DNA from: JAVBUP01 sp031555175
GTDB lineage: Bacteria > Bacillota_I > Bacilli_A > Erysipelotrichales > Coprobacillaceae
Assembly: GCA_031555175.1 (NCBI GenBank)
Contig: JAVBUP010000055.1
Coordinates: 1-14,392 of the forward strand
DNA: 14,392 bases
Direction: 5' to 3'
The notes beneath the pieces were generated by a model that saw only the letters and a list, made by a program, of their open reading frames with translations, was not told the DNA's origin and searched no databases. This document shows, one piece after another, positions 1 to 6,953 of the stretch. The translations under genes and the position numbers were made by a program. The stretch's first letter is position 1, and each line of letters opens with the position of its first letter.

Positions 1-47
1 TATGCGATGATGAAGGCAGATAACGACACTGCCAATCAATCAAAACT

Positions 48-77
48 AAGGCATTTCTTCGTGAAATTCCTTTTTTT
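48..77 (+). terminator. Rho-independent terminator of an upstream gene
   Basis: AAGG-c-ATTTC (48-57) pairs with GAAAT-t-CCTT (63-72) around a TTCGT loop. There is one C/T mismatch, and a run of seven T (71-77) follows. It most likely ends a plus-strand gene whose body lies left of the window. A possible last reading frame ends at the TAA at 21-23, but too little is visible to call that gene. Confidence 0.6.
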
Positions 78-100
78 ATCCTCTTTCCACTACTTCATAG

Positions 101-125
101 AAAAAGAACACCGTTATAGGTGTCC
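101..125 (-). terminator. Terminator of the two-component operon
   Basis: Read on the minus strand, GGACACC (125-119) pairs with GGTGTTC (112-106) around a TATAAC loop, with one G-T pair. The T tract at 105-101 follows. Adjacent AAA/TTT can lengthen the stem to 10 bp. It lies about 50 nt beyond the kinase stop codon and points the same way. The foot of its stem is the end of the 17-mer motif that is also found at the other end of the window. Confidence 0.75.
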
Positions 126-141
126 TTTGTCAACAGTCTGA
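125..141 (-). repeat. 17-nt 3'-end motif, copy 1
   Basis: The minus strand reads TCAGACTGTTGACAAAG, identical to 14254-14270 on the plus strand. In both places it joins a hairpin beside a stop codon to the terminator hairpin. Its final AAAG forms the base of the terminator stem. The motif contains TTGACA, but no -10 box follows at a usable distance, so I do not read it as a promoter. Confidence 0.7.
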
Positions 142-142
142 A

Positions 143-164
143 GATTGTCTTTTTTAAGACAATC
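143..164 (-). other. Perfect hairpin just after the kinase stop codon
   Basis: GATTGTCTT (143-151) and AAGACAATC (156-164) form a perfect 9-bp stem with a 4-nt loop, 12 nt past the kinase stop codon. No T tract follows on the minus strand, so it is not a terminator by itself. It is followed after one base by the 17-mer motif and then by the true terminator, an order repeated at 14238-14294. Confidence 0.65.
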
Positions 165-175
165 CTTGAATATTA

Positions 176-1441
176 TTAAATTGCAGCAAGTTTGATTCTG
201 ATTTCAGTAAGCCCATCATTGCTACATACTTCAATTTTGCCATTGTGTTGATCAACAATAGTTTTCGCAATTGCTAACCCTAATCCAAAGCCACCAGTGT
301 TTCGATTTCTAGAGTCATCTGTGCGATAGAAGCGGTCAAATATTTTCTTGATTTCATCATCGCTAATCATTTTCCCACTATTACACACTGTCAGAGTAAC
401 ATCTTTACCGATTTTTTGGAGACTTACATCAATATGTCCATGCTCATTATTATACTTAATCGCATTATCTAACAGCACTAAAATAACTTGCTTTAATTGA
501 TCAGTGTTGCCATAAACATGAATCCCTTGTGCCACTACTTGATTAAGAATTAAATCTTTTTCGTAAAGTAGTGCATCAATGGATAATAAGCAATTTTCTA
601 AGATTTTACTCAGATCAATATTAGAATATAGTAACTTATCGTCATTATCGGCTCTTGATAAGTAGAGTAGGTCATTGGTTAGTTTAGACATCCTAATTCC
701 TTCTTCTTTTATAAACTGTAACCATTTCTTTTGATTATTAATTGTATCATCAGGACTTGAAAGTACTAAATCAATATTTGCATTGATAATAGTTAATGGT
801 GTTTTTAGTTCGTGTGAGGCATCGCTAACAAATCTTCTTTGCTTATCGAAAGATTCTACAATAGGAGAAATCGCCTTATCGGCAAAATATCTACTCAAAA
901 AATAAATAAGTACTAATGCGATAACTGCTACAAATAAAAATGCATATACAAAGTTTAATAAGACATTCATGTTATTTGTAACATCAACAAACACTACCCC
1001 ATGTAGACTACTATTATTCATACCATAATGAATGAAAGAATAGTAGTTTCCTTCATATTTAAAGATGGAATAATCTGCTTTAGTATCCGCCTTTGTTAAT
1101 AGACTATTTGCAGTATCTTCATCTAAATCACTAAAATGAGGGCTATATATTTCAACTATATTATCATTTTCATCCAGTACTATTCTAAACGAAATAGATT
1201 TTGGTGCGAAATGATCGTTTTTTTCATCTTTTCCATCAACGTCAAGATTTCCTTTATCATCATCTGGTCGGATTATACTATCTGGCATGTTATCCATTTT
1301 TGTAATATCAAGTTGACCTTTTATTTCCTTTTTTACATTTCCATAAGTTATCGCTAACACCGAAGTAAAAGCAATGAGCATAACAGCACAGATAGCAGCC
1401 ATATTTATTAGTAATAACTTATTGCGCATTTTTTTAAACAT
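176..1441 (-). CDS. Membrane sensor histidine kinase (CiaH-like)
   Basis: This is the sensor of a two-component pair. It should autophosphorylate on histidine and pass the phosphate to the regulator encoded just upstream. Residues are numbered from the upstream in-frame ATG at 1447. Transmembrane helices lie near 11-33 and 166-186. Between them is an extracytoplasmic sensor region of about 130 residues with an acidic stretch at 61-79. The HisKA box SHELKTPLT carries the phospho-acceptor His212, the N box LLDNAIKYN has Asn328, and the ATP-lid motif GGFGLGLA is at 385-392. I see no HAMP domain: the second helix runs almost directly into HisKA, as in CiaH. I place the start at the ATG at 1441 because the ribosome site AAAGGAG (1455-1449) is 7 nt from it but only 1 nt from the ATG at 1447. 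The gene overlaps the regulator by 8 nt, which implies translational coupling. The signal sensed cannot be read from the sequence. Confidence 0.93.
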   Translation of the reverse strand: MFKKMRNKLLLINMAAICAVMLIAFTSVLAITYGNVKKEIKGQLDITKMDNMPDSIIRPDDDKGNLDVDGKDEKNDHFAPKSISFRIVLDENDNIVEIYSPHFSDLDEDTANSLLTKADTKADYSIFKYEGNYYSFIHYGMNNSSLHGVVFVDVTNNMNVLLNFVYAFLFVAVIALVLIYFLSRYFADKAISPIVESFDKQRRFVSDASHELKTPLTIINANIDLVLSSPDDTINNQKKWLQFIKEEGIRMSKLTNDLLYLSRADNDDKLLYSNIDLSKILENCLLSIDALLYEKDLILNQVVAQGIHVYGNTDQLKQVILVLLDNAIKYNNEHGHIDVSLQKIGKDVTLTVCNSGKMISDDEIKKIFDRFYRTDDSRNRNTGGFGLGLAIAKTIVDQHNGKIEVCSNDGLTEIRIKLAAI

Positions 1442-2117
1442 GCTCATTCTCCTTTAGGGTATAACCGATGCCACGAACTGTATGAATCGTAACATTTGAT
1501 TTTAAATAATTTAGTTTCTTTCTAATAAAAGAGATATATACTTCTACATGGTTATAATCAGCTTCGCTATCATAACCCCAAATCTTTTCTATAATTGTAT
1601 CTTTTGAAGATACTTGAGTTTTTCTAATGATGAAAAACTCTAATATTTCTGCTTCTTTTAAAGTCAGGTTAATCGTGGTTTGACTATTTGATAATAAAAG
1701 ATTTTTTTTGTCTAATAAGATATCACCATATTTGAGTTCATCATCAATTATAGTATCATTTCTACGTCTTAGATTAGCTCTAATTCTAGCTAATAGTTCT
1801 TCAGTGGCAAAGGGCTTAGGTAAGTAATCATCAGCACCATTATCTAGACCAAGTACTTTATCATTTAATTCTGATTTTGCAGTTAGCATAATGATTGGCG
1901 TTTGTATCCCGGCACGACGTAGACTCTTAAGTATACTTATACCATCCATTTTAGGAAGCATTACATCTAAAAGGATCAAATCATAAGCATCAGACAATCC
2001 ATTATCATAACCAGCTTCGCCATCATTACACACATCAACTAGATAACCATTTTTCTTTAGAATCTGTTGTAAAGTATCAGCTAGGCTTATTTCATCTTCT
2101 ACAACTAATAGTCGCAT
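1434..2117 (-). CDS. OmpR/PhoB-family response regulator
   Basis: This is a DNA-binding response regulator of 227 aa, normal length for the family. The receiver domain (1 to about 120) has the acidic pair at Glu7-Asp8, the phospho-acceptor Asp51 in LILLDVMLP, the switch Thr79 in MLTAK and Lys101 in PKPF. The C-terminal winged helix (about 130-222) contains VEVYISFIRKKL, the recognition-helix region, and ends with the typical VRGIGYTL wing. The ribosome site AAGGTGAT sits just ahead of the ATG. It is the first gene of a two-gene operon with the kinase. A TTTAAG-N5-TTTAAG repeat lies upstream of its own start, and related repeats precede the glycosidase and the VTC gene, so I infer that it regulates itself and those genes. 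The binding pattern resembles that of CiaR of streptococci. The protein alone does not prove orthology, so I assign no symbol. Confidence 0.95.
   Translation of the reverse strand: MRLLVVEDEISLADTLQQILKKNGYLVDVCNDGEAGYDNGLSDAYDLILLDVMLPKMDGISILKSLRRAGIQTPIIMLTAKSELNDKVLGLDNGADDYLPKPFATEELLARIRANLRRRNDTIIDDELKYGDILLDKKNLLLSNSQTTINLTLKEAEILEFFIIRKTQVSSKDTIIEKIWGYDSEADYNHVEVYISFIRKKLNYLKSNVTIHTVRGIGYTLKENEHV
1449..1455 (-). promoter_or_regulatory. Ribosome binding site deciding the kinase start
   Basis: AAAGGAG on the minus strand lies inside the last codons of the regulator gene. It leaves 7 nt to the ATG at 1441-1439 but only 1 nt to the in-frame ATG at 1447-1445, so the shorter protein is favoured. 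Confidence 0.6.
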
Positions 2118-2141
2118 AATATCACCTTATTTCTTAATTAT

Positions 2142-2175
2142 ATTATAACATGTCAATTCTTAAAATAAGCTTAAA
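2142..2175 (-). promoter_or_regulatory. Regulator promoter with TTTAAG-N5-TTTAAG operator
   Basis: The minus strand reads TTTAAG (2175-2170), CTTAT, TTTAAG (2164-2159), then 11 nt, then a consensus -10 box TATAAT (2147-2142). No good -35 box exists at the usual spacing; the repeat occupies that place. Two half-sites 11 bp apart, one helical turn, are typical of OmpR-family regulators, and the exact sequence is the published CiaR pattern. The predicted transcript starts near 2135, about 18 nt before the ATG. Confidence 0.72.
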
Positions 2176-2237
2176 GAAAATACCTTTATATTAGCATTGT
2201 TATGTATGGAAATTATTTAAACAGTACTACTAATACT

Positions 2238-2270
2238 TTTAAGGTAATTTTAATATTGGGATAATATAGT
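2238..2270 (+). promoter_or_regulatory. Glycosidase promoter with TTTAAG-N5-TTTAAT operator
   Basis: TTTAAG (2238-2243), GTAAT, TTTAAT (2249-2254), then 10 nt, then TATAGT (2265-2270). The layout matches the other two promoters, with one changed base in the second half-site. With TATAGT as the -10 box, transcription would start right at the ribosome site (2276-2282). The overlapping GATAAT at 2260-2265 may therefore be the real -10 box. Confidence 0.62.
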
Positions 2271-2290
2271 TTGGCAAAGGAGCGATAAAA

Positions 2291-3214
2291 ATGAAAAAGA
2301 TAATTAAAGTATCTATTTACTTAGTGGTAAGTTTAGTACTGATAAGTCATGTGTTTTTTAGAACTGAACTTTTCGCGTATTATCGTGATTTGTATGTATT
2401 AACAGCGATGAGCACTTCAAATCATAAATACTTAGCCACAATGTTTCTGTCAGATGAAGAAATTGAGGAAATATTAGCTGATTATGTAATTGAAAATAAT
2501 ACAAATTCATCTAGTGAGGAAATTAGTATTGATGATAAAACTCAAAATATTACGATAGAAGAGATTAGTGGCGATACTTATACTGGATATGTAGTATTAA
2601 TTAGTGATCCTACAGCCGTTAGTATCGTCGATGCAATTGATGGTGGTAGTGGTAAAACTTTAGGAACTATTGTAGAAGAGAATACTGCTATAGTTGGTAT
2701 AAACGCTGGTGGATTTGGAGGTACAAGGCGCAACAACTCTGGAGGAGTGCTCGATACAGCTACTATCATAAATAAAGAATTATTATATGGTGAAGAAGAT
2801 GAAACCTATTCCTTAATTGGCTTATCAGAGACAGGAGTTTTGATACTTGGTAATTATACGTATCAAGAAGCTTTGGATGCAGGTATTGATGACGCCCTCG
2901 AGTTTGGACCATTTCTAATAGTTAATGGTATTGCTCAAGTCACCAATCAATTATCTGGTGGTTATCAGCCTCGAACTGCTATCGGACAGACCCAAGATGG
3001 AACTATTATTCTAGTGGTTATTGAAGGAAGAACCACTTCAAGTTTAGGAGCAACTTATTATGACATACAAGAAGTTATGTTGAAATATGAAGCTTATAAT
3101 GCAGCTAATCTTGATGGTGGTGGTTCTTCAACGCTATATTATGAAGGAGAATTAATTAATACACTGAGTAATAAAACAGAACGTAAAATACCAAATGCAA
3201 TTATTGTAAAATAA
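2291..3214 (+). CDS. Membrane-anchored phosphodiester glycosidase (NAGPA domain)
   Basis: The 307-aa protein has an N-terminal hydrophobic helix (about 5-23) with no clear cleavage site, so it is probably anchored with its enzyme domain outside the cell. A linker rich in Glu, Asn and Ser (about 55-85) precedes the NAGPA domain (formerly DUF2233; about 88-307). Family-typical motifs are VGINAGGFGG, FGPFLIVNG, PRTAIGQTQDGTIILVVIEGR and the strongly conserved NLDGGGSSTLYY. The human relative removes N-acetylglucosamine from phosphodiester-linked sugars; bacterial members are tied to exopolysaccharide or teichoic-type glycophosphate metabolism. The true substrate is unknown here. The start is supported by AAAGGAG 8 nt upstream. 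No terminator separates it from the VTC gene 66 nt downstream, so read-through is likely. Its promoter carries the putative operator of the neighbouring regulator. Confidence 0.88.
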   Translation: MKKIIKVSIYLVVSLVLISHVFFRTELFAYYRDLYVLTAMSTSNHKYLATMFLSDEEIEEILADYVIENNTNSSSEEISIDDKTQNITIEEISGDTYTGYVVLISDPTAVSIVDAIDGGSGKTLGTIVEENTAIVGINAGGFGGTRRNNSGGVLDTATIINKELLYGEEDETYSLIGLSETGVLILGNYTYQEALDAGIDDALEFGPFLIVNGIAQVTNQLSGGYQPRTAIGQTQDGTIILVVIEGRTTSSLGATYYDIQEVMLKYEAYNAANLDGGGSSTLYYEGELINTLSNKTERKIPNAIIVK

Positions 3215-3222
3215 CTTTACAT

Positions 3223-3255
3223 TTTAAGATTCATTTAAGGATTTAATTATATATT
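3223..3255 (+). promoter_or_regulatory. VTC-operon promoter with TTTAAG-N5-TTTAAG operator
   Basis: TTTAAG (3223-3228), ATTCA, TTTAAG (3234-3239), then 10 nt, then the -10-like TATATT (3250-3255). Both half-sites are exact. The site starts 9 nt after the glycosidase stop codon. The predicted transcript begins near 3262, just ahead of the ribosome site AAAGGAAGTGAT (3266-3277). The repeat again replaces a -35 box. Confidence 0.7.
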
Positions 3256-3280
3256 GTATGTGTAGAAAGGAAGTGATGGC

Positions 3281-4060
3281 ATGGGAATTGAAGTATTCAA
3301 TCGACATGAAAATAAATATTTAATTGATAAAACTACTTTTCATAAACTTACGAAAGTGATAGATAATTATATGGTATTAGATCAGTTTAATGAAGATGGA
3401 AAAACATATTCTATTTATACAACATATTTTGATACTTATGATAATGATATGATTAGAAAGAGTTTATCTAGTCCTAAGTATAAAGAAAAGATCCGCATTA
3501 GAAGTTATGAAGAGTTTAAATATGATAACCTAGTTTATTTGGAAATCAAGAAGAAATACAACGGTTTTGGTAATAAGCGTAGAACATTAATGAAATATCA
3601 AGATGCGTTAAAATTTGTAGAAACTGGTGTAGCACCAGATATTGCAGAATATATGAACAAGCAAGTTATTAATGAATTATCTTTTTTAATTAATAAGGAG
3701 CGACTATACGCTAAATCTACCATTGTTTATAAGCGTATAGCTTATAAAGGAATTAATAATGATGATATACGAATTACTTTTGATCAAGATATATTAGCTT
3801 GTAGTAATGGTAGCATGCCAGAAAGATTACTAGATGAAGATTTAATCTTAATGGAGATTAAAGTGAAAGATCACTTGCCAATCTGGTTAACAAGGCAATT
3901 ATCTAAATACAAAATCTATAAAACAAGTTTTTCTAAGTATGGTCAAGAGTATAAGAAGCAATTAGAAAATCAAGTAATATCCTATTTAGGAAATGAAATA
4001 ATCATAAATAATGAGGTGAAAGAAAATGCTAGAATGGCTACAGAATGCAAATATTACTAA
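3281..4060 (+). CDS. VTC-domain protein, polyphosphate polymerase-like
   Basis: The 259-aa protein is a VTC domain of the triphosphate tunnel metalloenzyme fold, the catalytic domain that makes polyphosphate from ATP in yeast Vtc4. The tunnel residues look intact: HENKYLI near the N-terminus (Glu10, Lys12), KIRIRSY (Arg72, Arg74), LEIKKK (Glu88, Lys90), NKRR (99-101), Arg152, RITFD (Arg164, Asp168), the metal-binding MEIKVK (Glu192, Lys194), and KTSFSKYG (Lys214, Lys219). No membrane segment is present, so the enzyme should be cytoplasmic and recruited by the next protein. Its last 35 nt overlap the DUF4956 gene, indicating translational coupling. In bacteria this domain is regularly found beside DUF4956 proteins. 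Polyphosphate synthesis is inferred from the fold and residues; another nucleotide-phosphate reaction is possible. Confidence 0.88.
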   Translation: MGIEVFNRHENKYLIDKTTFHKLTKVIDNYMVLDQFNEDGKTYSIYTTYFDTYDNDMIRKSLSSPKYKEKIRIRSYEEFKYDNLVYLEIKKKYNGFGNKRRTLMKYQDALKFVETGVAPDIAEYMNKQVINELSFLINKERLYAKSTIVYKRIAYKGINNDDIRITFDQDILACSNGSMPERLLDEDLILMEIKVKDHLPIWLTRQLSKYKIYKTSFSKYGQEYKKQLENQVISYLGNEIIINNEVKENARMATECKYY

Positions 4061-4706
4061 TACAACAATTTCTTTTGAAACTGTTATAATATCAATAATG
4101 ATGTCTTTACTTATGGGAGTGGTTATCTCTCTAACATATCAAAAAACGAGTGTTAAAAAACACTCAGACAATTTAGCATTAACATTAATATTGTTGCCTA
4201 CAATTATTGGTTCCATTGTAATGTTAATTGGCAACAATGTGGCTGGAGCATTTTCTCTAGCAGGTATTTTCTCAGTTATTCGTTTCAGAAGTAGTGCAGG
4301 GAATGCCAGAGATATTTTATTCATTTTGTTTAGTGTAGGAGCAGGACTAGCAGTAGGTGTCCAAACTTATCTATATGGCTTAATTTTTACAGTCATAATG
4401 TCAATAGTCTTATTTGTAGCTTACTACTATCAACATGGCACTGCTAGTACAAAATCAATGCAATTAAGAATCTTAGTTCCTGAAGATTTAAACGATGAAG
4501 ATGCTTTTAATGATATTTTAACTAAATACACAATGTCTTATTCATTAATTAGTATGAGAACAAAAGATCTAGGTAGTGTTTATGAATTAATGTATATCGT
4601 TGATATAAATGGACAAGTAAATAAAAAAGAGTTTTTAGATAACTTAAGATGTAGAAATGGTAATTTGAACATTAGTTTAAACATAATTCCAGATGATCAA
4701 TTTTAG
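4026..4706 (+). CDS. DUF4956 integral membrane protein
   Basis: The 226-aa protein has hydrophobic segments near residues 18-38, 51-70, 72-86 and 97-135 (the last long enough for two helices), followed by a soluble C-terminal domain of about 80 residues starting at 145. The signature SLAGIFSVIRFRSSAGNARD (79-98), with its RFR and conserved Asp, marks the DUF4956 family. The family has no proven biochemical role. Regular pairing with VTC-domain proteins suggests that it forms the membrane partner or channel, like the small membrane subunits of the yeast VTC complex; that is inference. The start is set by GAGGTGA (4013-4019), 6 nt upstream and inside the VTC gene, which gives a 35-nt overlap. 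The stop codon TAG is part of the AGGAGG ribosome site of the next gene, so all three genes appear coupled. Confidence 0.87.
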   Translation: MLEWLQNANITNTTISFETVIISIMMSLLMGVVISLTYQKTSVKKHSDNLALTLILLPTIIGSIVMLIGNNVAGAFSLAGIFSVIRFRSSAGNARDILFILFSVGAGLAVGVQTYLYGLIFTVIMSIVLFVAYYYQHGTASTKSMQLRILVPEDLNDEDAFNDILTKYTMSYSLISMRTKDLGSVYELMYIVDINGQVNKKEFLDNLRCRNGNLNISLNIIPDDQF

Positions 4707-4716
4707 GAGGTAGCTT

Positions 4717-6357
4717 ATGAAATTCAAATTTGATTATAAAATTATTATTGCAGGTATTTTAGTAATTGGATCATTAGGATATTTTATCTATAAAAGTTCA
4801 GATAATTTATTCGCTAACTCTAGTGATACAGGTAAGATTGCAGATATTAGTGAAGAAGATGAGAATGTTGAATGGGATGCTAGCCAAGCATCATATATCA
4901 ATTTAAATGGTAATTCGATTACAGTAGAAAATTCAAATGCAAAAGTATCAAAAACAACAGTGACGATTATAAGTGCAGGTACTTATATCGTTAGTGGAGA
5001 ATTAGATGATGGAAATATCATTGTTGATGTTTCAAATAGTGAAGAAGTTCAGATTATTTTAAACAATGCCAATATATCATCAAGTACAACTGCTCCAATT
5101 TATGTAGCGAATGCTGCTAAGACAACTATTACAGTTGAAAGTGGTACAACTAATACTATTAGTGATGGAAGTAAGTATGTTTATGATAGTACTACTGATA
5201 CAGAACCAGATGCTGCAATTTTCAGTCATGATGATTTAGTAATTAATGGTTCAGGTACTTTAATAGTTAATGCTAATTATGCAGATGGAATTGCTAGTAA
5301 AGATGATTTAGTAATTCTTAATACTAATCTAATAGTAAATGCGGTAGATGATGGAATTAGGGGAAAAGATTCGATTACATTTAAAGATGCGAATGTTACA
5401 GTAAAAGCAAAGAGTGATGCAATTAAGTCAACGAACGACACGGATACTGGTAAAGGTTATATCATTATTGAATCAGGAACTTTCAATCTCACAACAACTG
5501 GAACTTCAAGTAGTTCTTCAAAAGGTATTAAAGCGGTTAATAGTTTAACAATTAATGGTGGTACATTCACAATTAATTCCACTGATGATGCCCTTCATAC
5601 TAATGATACAGTCATTATTAACGATGGAAGCTTTGTTATCTCTACTGGTGATGATGGAGTGCATGCTGATAGTGTTTTAGTAATAAATGGTGGGAACATC
5701 AACATTACGAAATCATATGAAGGATTAGAAGCCGCTGATATTACAATTAATGCTGGAGTAATAAATATTGTCGCAAGCGATGATGGAATTAATGCTGCTG
5801 GTGGTAATGATAGTAGCTCAAGTGGTGGTTTTGGAGCTGATATGTTTGCGAGGTCAACAGGATCATTAACTATCAATGGTGGTACAATCACAGTGAATGC
5901 CTCAGGAGATGGTTTAGATTCAAATGGTGATGTAAATATGAGTGGAGGTACTGTGTATGTTAATGGGCCAACAAGTAGTGGTGATGGAGCTTTAGATTAT
6001 GATGGCACATTTAAGATTACTGGTGGTACATTAGTGGCAGTAGGTTCATCAGGTATGGCGCAAGCTCCAGGAACAAGTTCAAGTCAAAATTCTGCCATGA
6101 TTAATTTCAATAGTAGTATTGCAGCAGGATCAACAATAAAAGTTACTGATTCATCAGGGAAAACAATTATTTCTTACACTACAGTCAAGACTTGTCAAAA
6201 CTTTGTTTTTAGTACAAGTAGTTTAATTAAGGGATCGTATATCGTATATGTAAATGATTCACAATATACAACATTTACAGTAAGTAGTATTGTAACTACT
6301 GTTGGAAATAGCGGTGGAATGATGGGTGGAGGACAACAAGGGCCCGGGAGAAGGTAA
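4717..6357 (+). CDS. Membrane-anchored Cthe_2159-type carbohydrate-binding beta-helix
   Basis: The 546-aa protein begins with an N-terminal membrane anchor (about 9-25). An acidic linker (about 40-55) leads to a long domain (about 57-400) of right-handed beta-helix turns with repeated INGGT...I...DDGI/DDAL units. Examples are INGGTFTIN, STDDALHTND, STGDDGVHAD and ASDDGINAAGG. The Asp pairs resemble calcium-binding turns. This is the pattern of the Cthe_2159 family (DUF4353), whose Clostridium thermocellum founder binds polygalacturonic acid and calcium. A second small beta domain (about 430-520) precedes a Gly/Met/Gln-rich tail ending GPGRR. The ribosome site AGGAGG overlaps the previous stop codon. 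It is the third gene of the VTC-DUF4956 unit and should work outside the membrane. It probably binds a cell-surface polymer, sugar or phosphate-rich. The ligand is not known. Confidence 0.86.
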   Translation: MKFKFDYKIIIAGILVIGSLGYFIYKSSDNLFANSSDTGKIADISEEDENVEWDASQASYINLNGNSITVENSNAKVSKTTVTIISAGTYIVSGELDDGNIIVDVSNSEEVQIILNNANISSSTTAPIYVANAAKTTITVESGTTNTISDGSKYVYDSTTDTEPDAAIFSHDDLVINGSGTLIVNANYADGIASKDDLVILNTNLIVNAVDDGIRGKDSITFKDANVTVKAKSDAIKSTNDTDTGKGYIIIESGTFNLTTTGTSSSSSKGIKAVNSLTINGGTFTINSTDDALHTNDTVIINDGSFVISTGDDGVHADSVLVINGGNINITKSYEGLEAADITINAGVINIVASDDGINAAGGNDSSSSGGFGADMFARSTGSLTINGGTITVNASGDGLDSNGDVNMSGGTVYVNGPTSSGDGALDYDGTFKITGGTLVAVGSSGMAQAPGTSSSQNSAMINFNSSIAAGSTIKVTDSSGKTIISYTTVKTCQNFVFSTSSLIKGSYIVYVNDSQYTTFTVSSIVTTVGNSGGMMGGGQQGPGRR

Positions 6358-6363
6358 AATATT

Positions 6364-6391
6364 AGAAGCTATCAAAAGTAGCTTCTTTTTT
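6364..6391 (+). terminator. Terminator of the VTC operon
   Basis: AGAAGCTA (6364-6371) pairs perfectly with TAGCTTCT (6379-6386) around a 7-nt loop, followed by T at 6386-6391. It begins 7 nt after the beta-helix gene and separates the regulated cluster from the genes to the right. Confidence 0.9.
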
Positions 6392-6399
6392 GATGATAT

Positions 6400-6427
6400 T
6401 TGCAATTGAGCTCAAGTGTGATAAAAT
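6400..6427 (+). promoter_or_regulatory. Probable promoter of the NTF2-like gene
   Basis: TTGCAA (6400-6405), a 16-nt spacer, and TAAAAT (6422-6427). It lies just after the terminator and about 35 nt ahead of the gene. It has no TTTAAG repeat, so it is probably outside the neighbouring regulon. Other -10-like sequences nearby (6432-6439) make the exact boxes uncertain. Confidence 0.45.
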
Positions 6428-6462
6428 ATGATATATAGTAGGGTAAAAAGAGGAACTGCAAA

Positions 6463-6855
6463 ATGGATAGGACTGGTCAAGTGATAAATCTGTGGCAAGA
6501 TATAAATGATCAAAAGTGGGATCAATTGGCTAAACACTTTCGAAAAGATGCTATAATACGTTGGCATAATACGAATGAGGAGTTTAATGTATCAGAGTTT
6601 GTGTTAGCTAACTGTGAGTACCCTGGAGATTGGTCTGTACAAATAGAAAGAGTCCTGCAATCAGATGACAATTCGAGAGTTATTTCAATTGCAAAGGTGA
6701 ATCTAAAAAGTGGAAATATATCTTTTCATGTCACATCAATTTTCACTTTCAAAAATAACAAAATAATGTGGCTTGATGAGTTTTGGAGTGAAGATGGATG
6801 TGCGCCACAATGGAGAATAGATAGAAAAATTGGTAGAAAGATTATTAACGATTAA
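6463..6855 (+). CDS. NTF2/SnoaL-like small protein
   Basis: The 130-aa protein matches the cone-shaped NTF2-like fold. An N-terminal helix pair (QVINLWQDINDQKWDQLAKHF) is followed by DAIIRWHNTNEEFNVSEFVLANCEYPGDW, and then by strands that include VTSIFTFKNNKIMWLDEFWSEDG. The C-terminal APQWR motif after DEFWSEDG is common in an uncharacterised bacterial branch of this superfamily. Members are small enzymes, binding proteins or immunity-type domains; the function cannot be chosen from sequence. There is no signal peptide or membrane helix, so it is cytoplasmic. The ribosome site AAGAGGA lies about 8 nt before the ATG. It stands alone between the VTC-operon terminator and the broken lipoprotein gene. 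Confidence 0.75.
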   Translation: MDRTGQVINLWQDINDQKWDQLAKHFRKDAIIRWHNTNEEFNVSEFVLANCEYPGDWSVQIERVLQSDDNSRVISIAKVNLKSGNISFHVTSIFTFKNNKIMWLDEFWSEDGCAPQWRIDRKIGRKIIND

Positions 6856-6953
6856 ACTCAATATAATAACTGATTATAATAATTTTGTCTTTGATACTTT
6901 GGATATTTCTGGGAATCAACATTAGCCAAATATAAAGATAGGAGGAGGTAAAG

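Noticed and set aside
1..141. Open plus-strand frame running from the window edge to TGA 139-141
   Set aside because: It passes through a clear terminator (48-77) and the minus-strand terminator, is low in complexity, and shows no known motif. A shorter end at TAA 21-23 fits the terminator better, but only a few codons are visible.
5595..5891. Minus-strand 98-aa frame inside the beta-helix gene
   Set aside because: It is antisense to the repetitive Asp/Gly/Ile-rich coding sequence, has no ribosome site, and its Pro/Ser/Leu bias is what the reverse strand of such repeats gives. The other short antisense frames within genes were rejected for the same reason.
5200..5960. Repeats in the beta-helix gene as a CRISPR or DNA repeat array
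   Set aside because: The similarity is at protein level (INGGT and DDGI turns) with irregular spacing and variable codons, as expected of beta-helix coils.
6340..6348. GGGCCCGGG cluster near the end of the beta-helix gene as a sign of transfer or cloning
   Set aside because: It is only nine bases, in frame, and encodes the Gly-Pro-Gly of a plausible Gly-rich tail; nothing around it supports insertion.
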